Shown here: piece after piece, positions 57,256 to 64,000 of the stretch
How positions within the stretch are numbered: position 1 is the stretch's first letter
Layout: the number at the start of each line of letters is the position of its first letter
Origin: Cylicocyclus nassatus
Taxonomy: Eukaryota > Nematoda > Chromadorea > Rhabditida > Strongylidae
Assembly (NCBI GenBank): GCA_958299035.1
Contig: CATQJL010000316.1
Span: 43,459,585 to 43,523,584 of the forward strand
DNA length: 64,000 nucleotides
Direction of reading: 5' to 3'
Position numbers and translations under genes: made by a program
Notes under the pieces: model-generated
The model's database searches: none
The model's input: the letters and a program-made list of their open reading frames with translations, nothing else
What the model was told of the DNA's origin: nothing

Positions 57256-58335
57256 GGCCCTGGGCAGAGCCCATGCGATTTCGTCGCGTCGCGCCCTGCC
57301 ATTTTGGACAAGTGTTCCACGCCACGCTGTTTGGTGTGTGGGTCCCGACGCGTTTGTGATGGCTGCGCGGCGCGACGGATCGCGCCACACTTTTCGGCGT
57401 TCATAGCTTGGCAGGCGATATCGTCGCGATTTTGCCGAATCGGCGCGATGTCGCGTCGCTCGTTTGCGGCGAGCGACGGGGCGACCGTCGCGCCGATTCT
57501 GAACTACATTTTCGATGTTGTTGTTTTAAGTTGCTGTTTTTTTGCGGGTTATGAGTGTTTTCGCATGAAATGTTGCAAATGCTAAATTATGCCCATCCTT
57601 GCATTGTTTGATGAAGGTAGCTAGTCCTCATTTTGCATTTTCTTCATGTCTTTCATCTGCATTTTCCTACATCTCATGTATCCTAGGCTGCCAAAAAGAT
57701 CCGTTACAAGCCCTACTCTGTTCGATTGCGCATCGAATACTTAAAGAATGTGCTTACTGTCTACGTTGACGATGGTATGCAGCAAACTCCGAACTATGAG
57801 CTTTGCATGAGGTATTAACAGTATTTTCGTCTATCATGTGCAGCATATGGGGGACGTTTCTAGAGCTGAAAACATCGTTTTGCCGCGGGACGGTTCTTTC
57901 GGAATGGGAAGCCACTGGTGGCCTTGCTGGTACTTGTTTCCTACTCCTAATTGATGATTCCCAACAGTCATTTGATTATGAGCCATTTTTTCCAGAACCA
58001 CGATGAGTTGGGTTTTCCTGTTGATCATTTGGGTGCATAACGTTGTGATTGTTATCAAGTCGGATTCTAATGTGATAAATCAAGCTTCCTTTGTCTGCTG
58101 CTACACCTTTTTTGAATGACAGTGATGTATTAAAGTCAACGAGAGCACTGATTTTCAGTAATGAATTGGAGTACGTGCAATGTGTGAAGTGTTGTGCATT
58201 TGCATGAAATCGCGTCGGAGGTATGCACGCCTCCGGCGACTGAGCGACTCAGTCGCCGCGTCCAGTCGTTACTCTCGTGCAAGTCGTCGCGACTGGAGAT
58301 CGCGCGACTTCGTCGCGTGAGCTCTGCCCAGGGCC
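57256..58335. mobile_element. Harbinger-like TIR element carrying captured lectin exons
   Basis: Ends GGCCCTGGGCAGAGC and GCTCTGCCCAGGGCC, flanked by TAA (57253-57255, 58336-58338). Subterminal parts are CG-rich with cgatttcgtcgcg / cgcgacttcgtcgcg. The interior, about 57490-58200, is of ordinary composition and contains two exons of an L-type lectin gene with their intron. This is the structure of a Pack-type (gene-capturing) TIR element. No transposase frame. Confidence 0.75.
57687..58006 (+). pseudogene. ERGIC-53/LMAN1-type L-type lectin exon pair, captured and frameshifted
   Basis: Exon a (57687-57811) follows the acceptor catgtatcctag and encodes YKPYSVRLRIEYLKNVLTVY then VDDGMQQTPNYELCMR. 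A 52-bp GT-AG intron (57812-57863) joins it in phase 2 to exon b: AENIVLPRDGSFGM, then after a one-base shift ATGGLAGT and onward to TGA 58004-58006. ERGIC-53 proteins read (K)PYPVRAKI-YYQN-LTV-NNG...NDYEFC, then VENMIIPAQGHFGISAATGG, so order and splice phase both match. ERGIC-53 is an ER-Golgi cargo receptor whose lectin domain binds high-mannose glycans. The fragment covers only part of that domain and lies inside a TIR element, so it is not a working gene. Confidence 0.75.
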
Positions 58336-58804
58336 TAACATAATTTTTTATGGAAATATCGTGCGGCAGAGAGAAGTTCAATACGATGCCGTGTTGGTTG
58401 CCGATCCCATATCCAAGCTATTCTATCATATACTACTGATAGCACCTCGATTTTCCACACAACAGTCTTGTAGAGGAATTTTTATGGTTTCCTGAATGGC
58501 ATTCAAAAAGCAGGATGCCGGGAGAAGTAAAAATCTCATGCGACAATGGGAGACAGGCATGGAAGAATCAAACAGTTTGGCAAGAGAGGGCGGTCGTAAG
58601 TTGAGAATCGTTTTGGGGAAAATCAAAAGAGATATCGTAAACAAATGTTCATATGAAGTGCGCAACTCCCTTAACGACTCGCTAAACGGTCGACGTGTAA
58701 ATAGAATCTTGCTCGCTTATCATCTTCAAAAATCCCAATCTTTTTCAAATAGTAATAACTGCCTCATTTACAACGCATACATAACTACTACTAACTATAG
58801 TTCC
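58336..58804. other. No supported feature
   Basis: A plus frame starting at 58496 runs into the arm of palindrome B and has no recognised domain. Confidence 0.35.
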
Positions 58805-58829
58805 GCTCATAATTCGTCAAGAAAGTCGC

Positions 58830-58985
58830 CGGACTGCGGCGCACTCCGCCGGAGTCCGCTGCAGTGCGCCGGAGTGCGACGCAGTTCTACTAGAGTGCAG
58901 CGAAGTGCGCCGCACTGCACTGCAGTCCGGCGGAAAGCAGCGGAGTGCGCCGCACATCACTAGAGTCCGTCGGAATCCACGTCGT
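58830..58985 (+). repeat. Degenerate 9-bp-period GC-rich array
   Basis: Runs of (c/g)cggagtg(c/t)-like words; the counterpart in the other arm is at about 62890-63030. It occupies the same position in the repeat unit as the gggattttc array of palindrome A and the cggcgaatt array at 4600-4675. Confidence 0.6.
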
Positions 58986-60599
58986 ATCGCCATATCTCGC
59001 TTCAGAATGGACGAATTCTGAATCCGAGGACAGCATTCGATTCAGCTCGGCGAGGCGCACCATCTAGTCTATGAGAGTGCCACAACCTAGCAGGATATGA
59101 TAGGTATGCGCTAGAAGTAAGTTTTTGCTCAATTTTGCTGGCTTTTGTTTGGTTGATTTGTTCAGTGTGCTGATAACAGTATTGCCATTGATTTGTCGCT
59201 GATGACACATCGAAAGTATACTGTAGGAGTATGGTAGAGAGTCACTCTGATCGAATTTGTTCTAAAATCTGCTCAAGATCACAATACCGTTCACAGAATT
59301 GCAAAATCTCCGTGAACTTAGCGGAATTAAGGGATTTCCGCCAGAGTTCGCGATAATCCGGGAATTTCGCGACATTCCAGAATCCGCGGAAGCAGAATAC
59401 GCAACGCCATAACTTTCTTCAGAACAAATATATTATAAATCCGAAAGCAGCATTGTGTTCAGGTTGTCGAGGCAAACTTTTTGATGTACAGCATGCTCTC
59501 GATATTCCGTTTCTAGTTTTCTCGAATTTTTCTGTGGAGGTCCCTTCGCAAGGATGTAACGCAGCGGTGTAACAGAAAAGATTCCAGTAAGCACTGTTCG
59601 ATAGTACTGTTTTTGTAGGTTATAGTGCGTTTAAAGCTAACTGCAGACTGTCTTCCAAAAGAGATAGAAACGTTGGGGAGTTTTGGAAAAATCACGCGTT
59701 CCCAAATTCTACTCACCGTAACTTCCTTCGGAATGAACATATTCTGAATCCTAAAAAAGCTCTATGCTTAGTTCATCAAGGCAAATCCTTCGATATACTT
59801 CATGTCCTTGATATTCCGATTTCAGTATTCTCAAATCTTTCTGTGGTCGTCTTTTCGCGAAAGTGTAAAGCAGTGAGCATTGTCCCGAGTAAATTCCAGC
59901 AAGGACCTTTTGATAGTACTTATTCTGTAGATTATGGAGCGCTAAAAAGTAGTCACAGGCGTCTTTCCAATGGAGATAGAAGGGCTGGTAAATTGTAAAA
60001 AAAATCTTGCTGTCCCAAATTTTACTCGTCGTAACCCTAGAATACGAAGCTATCTTGCTAAGCCGATATGTTTGTAATCAGAAAGTCCGATAATCTCTAT
60101 GAGCAAATTTTCAGAGAACTTCGGAGGATTATTTGATTTTTTTTCGTTTTACGCTCTGAAGCACGTCAGTGGGTTTTGGTCGAAATGTTGGTGATCTTGG
60201 TTTGAAACGAAACTCCTCTCATAGAGGTTCTCGAACACGCTGTTCATGGAAATCGTGTGCTCTGTCAAGTACAGGGTCTTTTTGCAGAGATATGGCGAGG
60301 TAACTGTAACGGAGTCACGAAAGCTCGTACTTCGCCTGCACTTCTCGCGTATCTATCAGAAAACCTGCTTGAATGCTTATGAAGGTTAAATTTACTAGGC
60401 GGTTTGCCATCGAATGGTGCATGTCTCAAGCTCCAGTATATAAAATTTGCCAGTTACAAGCTTACGAAAACACGTCCTCACGCATTTCGCCCAAAATGTA
60501 CAGATCGCATACTTCGTCGAATTCCACCATGACTGGTTGCATAAAAAGCTGATCAAATCTATTCACATCGCTCAATGGATCTTCCTGTGGAGTTGATAG

Positions 60600-60655
60600 T
60601 TATATGTAGTTATATATAACTAGTTATATAGTTATATATAGTTATATAGTTATCT
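60600..60655. repeat. Gttatata microsatellite in the palindrome spacer
   Basis: Repeated gttatata/agttatat words in the spacer of palindrome B; absent from the homologous spacer of palindrome A. Confidence 0.8.
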
Positions 60656-61880
60656 GAGCTCCAGCCACGAAGCTGATTCAACTAGGCAGCTGGAGCACAC
60701 TCAACCACCATATTCGGTACAGTGGGATCCCTTGAACAAAGTGAACTTAATACTTGCATTTAAACTGTTATAACCAGTCACGCTGGAATTTCGACGAAGT
60801 ATGCGATCTGTACATTTTGGGCGAAATTCGTGAGGGCGTGTTTTCGTAAGCTTGTAACTGGCAAATTTTATATACTGGAGCTTGAGACATGCACCATTCG
60901 ATGGCAAACCGCCTAGTAAATTTAACCTTCGTAAGCAGTCAAGCAGGCTTTCTGATAGATACGCGAGAAGTGCAGGCGAAGTACGAGCTTTCGTGACTCC
61001 GTTACAGTTACCTCGCCATATCTCTGCAAAAAGACCCTGTACTTGACAGAGCACACGATTTCCATGATTAGCGTGTTCGAAAACCTCTATGAGAGGAGTT
61101 CGTTTCAAACCAAGATCACCAACATTTCGACCAAAACCCACTGACGTGCTTCAGAGCGTAAAACGAAAAAAAATCAAATAATCCGAAGTTCTCTGAAAAT
61201 TTGCTCATAGAGATTATCGGACTTTCTGATTACAAACATATCGGCTTAGCAAGATAGCTTCGTATTCTAGGGTTACGACGAGTAGAATTTGGGACAACAA
61301 GATTTTTTTTTACAATCTACCAGCCCTTCTATCCATTGGAAAGACGACTGTGACTACTTTTTAGCGCTCCATAATCTACAGAATAAGTACTATCAAAAGG
61401 TCCTTGCTGGAATTTACTCGGGACAATGCTCGCTGCTTTACACTTTCGCGAAAAGACGACCACAGAAAGATTTGAGAATACTGAAATCGGAATATCAAGG
61501 ACATGAATTATATCGAAAGATTTGCCTTGATGAACTAAGCATAGAGCTTTCTTTGGATTCAGAATATATTCATTCCGAAGGAAGTTACGGTGAGTAGAAT
61601 TTGGGAACGCGTGATTTTTCCAAAACCCACAACGTTTCTATCTCTTTTGGAAGAAGTCTGCAGCCACTTTTGGACGCACGATAAATAACACAAGAACAGT
61701 ACTATCGAATAGTGCTTACTGGAAGCTTTACGTTAAATAGACGCTGCGTTACATCCTTGCGAAAAGCCCCCCATAAAAAAATTTGAGAAAACTGGAAACG
61801 GCATATCGAGGGCATGCCGTACATCAAAAGATTTGCCTCGACGGCCTGAAGAAAATGCTGCTTCCGGATTTAGAATGTAC

Positions 61881-62272
61881 TAGCTGGCTTGTCCAGCTCC
61901 GCTCGACCCTGTCAAAACACTATGATAAAGCTCTCATTCGTCTCCCTGTGCAACCTTTCCCTGTGCCCACGCCTACATGCCATTTCCTTATTCCCGCTGT
62001 TTAAGTAATCAGCACGCTCGATTATCCCCTGTGCCAACTCCCAGCCCCGTAGCGCAAACTTTGCAAAAAATCGATAAAAATCGATAAGATCGATATCGAT
62101 CGATGACGAAAAGTAGTCTATGACACCCGCTCCGCCCCGTATATGTATGTGCGCCAAGTTTGGTCCGGATCGGTTGAGAAATGAATTTTCTATTCGGAAT
62201 ATAAGTATACACATACATACAGACATACAGACAGACAGACAGACATCCAGCTTTATATAAGCCTTGTTTCAA
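61881..62272. mobile_element. Insertion in right arm, (CAGA/CATA)n tail
   Basis: Absent from the left arm, where 'ggatttataata' runs directly to 'gaagaaagttatgg'. The inserted ~390 bp ends in acatacatacagacagacagacagacatcc and a short tatata tail, like 3' ends of some non-LTR elements. Class uncertain. Confidence 0.5.
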
Positions 62273-62598
62273 AGAAAGCTAGGGCGTTGCGTATTCTGCG
62301 TGATTCCCATGACTCCGCGTACTCTGGAATGTCGCGAAATTCCCGGATTATCGCGGACTCTGGCGAAAATCTCTTAATTCCGCGAAGTTCACGGAGATTT
62401 TGCAATTCTGTGAGCGGTATTGTGATCTTGAGCAGATTTTAGAACAAATTCGATCAGAGTGACTCTCTACCATACTCCTACATATACTTTCTATGTGTCA
62501 TCAGCGACAAATCAATGGCAATACTGTTATCAGCACACCTAACAATTCAACCAAACAAAATCCAGCAAAATTGAGCGAAAACTTACTTCTAGCGTATA

Positions 62599-62773
62599 AC
62601 CTTTGATGTAACTGGCTTAGCACCATAGGGCGGGGTTTTGTGATCTAATTGAGGCCGCTCGCGCCCGCGACGCACCTGCATCTCTCTCGCGCGAGTGCTC
62701 TCTGATCATTACCTAGCTTTATTAGGTCACGAAGCCCCGCCTTTGCCGATGCCAAGCCAGTTGAATCAAATGG
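62599..62773. mobile_element. 175-bp MITE with TA duplication in the right arm
   Basis: Inverted ends tttgatgtaactggcttagc / gccaagccagttgaatcaaa, flanked by TA (62597-62598, 62774-62775). The left arm gives the empty site (gcgcatacctatcatatcc, inverted). Confidence 0.75.
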
Positions 62774-63165
62774 TACCTATCATATCCTGCTAGGTTGTGG
62801 CACTCTCTTAGACTAGATGGTGCGCCTCGCCGAGCTGAATCGAATGGTGTCCTCGGATTCAGAATTCGTCCATTTTGAAGCGAGATATGGCGATGCGACG
62901 CCGATTCCGACGGACTCTAGTGATGTGCGGCGCACTCCGCTGCTCTCCGACGGACTCTAGTGGAGTGTGGCGCACTCTGCCGCACTCCGGCGCACTGCAG
63001 CGGACTCTGGCGGAGTGCGACGCAGTCCGGCGATTTTTTTGACGAATTATGGGCGGTATTGTATATGAACTGAATCTGGTGTATAAACGGGTAAGGTTAT
63101 AAGGAGCATGGTGCATAAAATGTTGTACACCAAGTTTTTTTCTGAAAATTTCTTACTGGTAAAAA

Positions 63166-63834
63166 ATGGAAAATAGGTCGCCTGCAACGGCAAGGAATAA
63201 TATGTCACCAATGTTGGCGATAGAGGGGATCAGTAACAGTAACAAAGTACGAAATCGTATACGAAATGTAAACGAACTGCTTGCCCAATTTTCTTGCAAA
63301 TTTCTCAATGCCGCTCCGAGGTGACGGATGTTCAGTTTATAAAATTTTTTCCATGATTTCTATACATAGATCTTGCATCCAAAGTTTGACACAAAGTAAC
63401 ATTCTGATTTTAAATATACTCTTCTTCTTAAAACCCGAAACAGCAACGACGTTGGAACTCTTGAAGGCAGCGTCCAAAAACTGAAGACATAGGGATCTTG
63501 AAGACAGGTTTCGGGAGCCAAACGCATTATCTAAGCGGTAGTGCAAATGGCGCACAGGGGGCTGGGATATGCATCTTTGAACCAGGCCCCACTACCGTTT
63601 TGGACGGACGACTTGCTTGCCTTATATGCCATTTGGGACTCTTCAGGCTCTAAAACCAACACCTACGATTTGTGACGTAACTTCCTCATTGTAGATGATG
63701 ATATACCATTGCCACATGTCGAACTCTTTCTGATTTTCGTTTTATGCAGAGAAGTGCCTTGGTCTGACGTTTTAAGAAGAGCGAGGAAGTTAGCCTCTAA
63801 CTGGGGCAGGATCCCAATCGCAGTGGCAATCTAA
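63166..63834 (+). CDS. Tentative two-exon small gene, function unknown
   Basis: Not recognised. Exon 1 (63166-63320) starts at ATG and encodes MENRSPATARNNMSPMLAIE and onward to FLNAAP, ending in phase 2 at a donor ccgag/gtgacg. Exon 2 (63750-63834) follows acceptor tttatgcag in the matching phase and encodes EVPWSDVLRRARKLASNWGR then IPIAVAI and TAA. About 80 residues in all. The 429-bp intron between contains a stray gaaggcagcgtcc MITE-like end near 63460. Support is phase match and coding-like composition only. Confidence 0.3.
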
Positions 63835-64000
63835 AAAAACGCATTCTAAATCGGCCTTGTTTATCTAAATACATATCTGACTTCCTTATCTGCTGTGGTA
63901 TTTTCTGAAAGAAATGATCGTTTGATTCTGATATGACAAACTATTAGTGGCACAATTTTGAATATTAGTTATTCGACGCGCTTATTTATGTTTCTGGTGA
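63835..64000. other. Window edge, no supported feature
   Basis: Nothing recognised before the window ends. Confidence 0.4.

Larger units (their letters stand above)
58805..63055. repeat. Giant palindrome B, same family as 17391-21745
   Basis: Arms about 58805-60540 and 60775-63055 are imperfect inverted copies around a ~235-bp spacer homologous to the spacer of palindrome A ('caaatctattcacatcg', 'gggatccctt'). Units again repeat at ~312 bp ('ttcagaacaaatat' 59415, 'ttcggaatgaacat' 59727). Arms differ by substitutions, and the right arm alone carries insertions at 61881-62272 and 62599-62773. More diverged than palindrome A, so older or less homogenised. Confidence 0.8.

Overview
The window is AT-rich eukaryotic DNA, most likely from a clade V (rhabditid or strongylid) nematode. 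The main reason is a split gene whose exons read as a nematode DUF273 (Pfam PF03314) glycosyltransferase-like protein, with short introns of about 48-57 bp and TTTCAG-type acceptors next to two giant introns. There is no sign of bacterial gene organisation. Nearly everything else is mobile DNA, mostly non-autonomous elements that fold back on themselves.

Layout. 1-3807: a Penelope-like retroelement (PLE) with a reverse transcriptase and GIY-YIG ORF, head to head with an inverted 5' piece of another copy. 4196-6324: exon-like blocks of an unrecognised membrane or secreted gene (tentative). 7319-16137: nested MITEs (TTAGG-type with TA duplications, a hAT-like element with an 8-bp duplication, AAGGCAG-type) and a probable solo LTR. 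17391-21745: a 4.3-kb palindrome built from ~310-bp tandem units. 23039-23511: DUF273 exons 1-3. 23512-40427: a 16.9-kb intron holding a Harbinger-like MITE, more TTAGG and hAT-like elements, an antisense CR1-type LINE and stacked foldback elements with tRNA-Arg-like pieces. 40428-40753: DUF273 exons 4-5. 40754-54634: a 13.9-kb intron holding MITEs and a second head-to-head PLE pair. 54635-54884: DUF273 exons 6-7, with a possible last exon to 55171. 57256-58335: a TAA-flanked inverted-repeat element carrying two spliceable but broken exons of an ERGIC-53/LMAN1-type L-type lectin. 58805-63055: a second palindrome of the same family as 17391-21745. 63166-63834: a tentative two-exon gene.

How it fits together. 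The DUF273 gene spans at least 32 kb. Its exon junctions are phase-consistent across both large introns, so the host reading frame survives while the introns have filled with transposons. Four copies of one palindromic MITE (CTCAGAC...GTCTGAG) each carry a different 2-bp target duplication. For three of them the unoccupied sequence can be read in the same window (LINE reading frame, opposite foldback arm, sister PLE copy). All homology calls are from motif recognition by eye; exon calls without homology are marked as weak.
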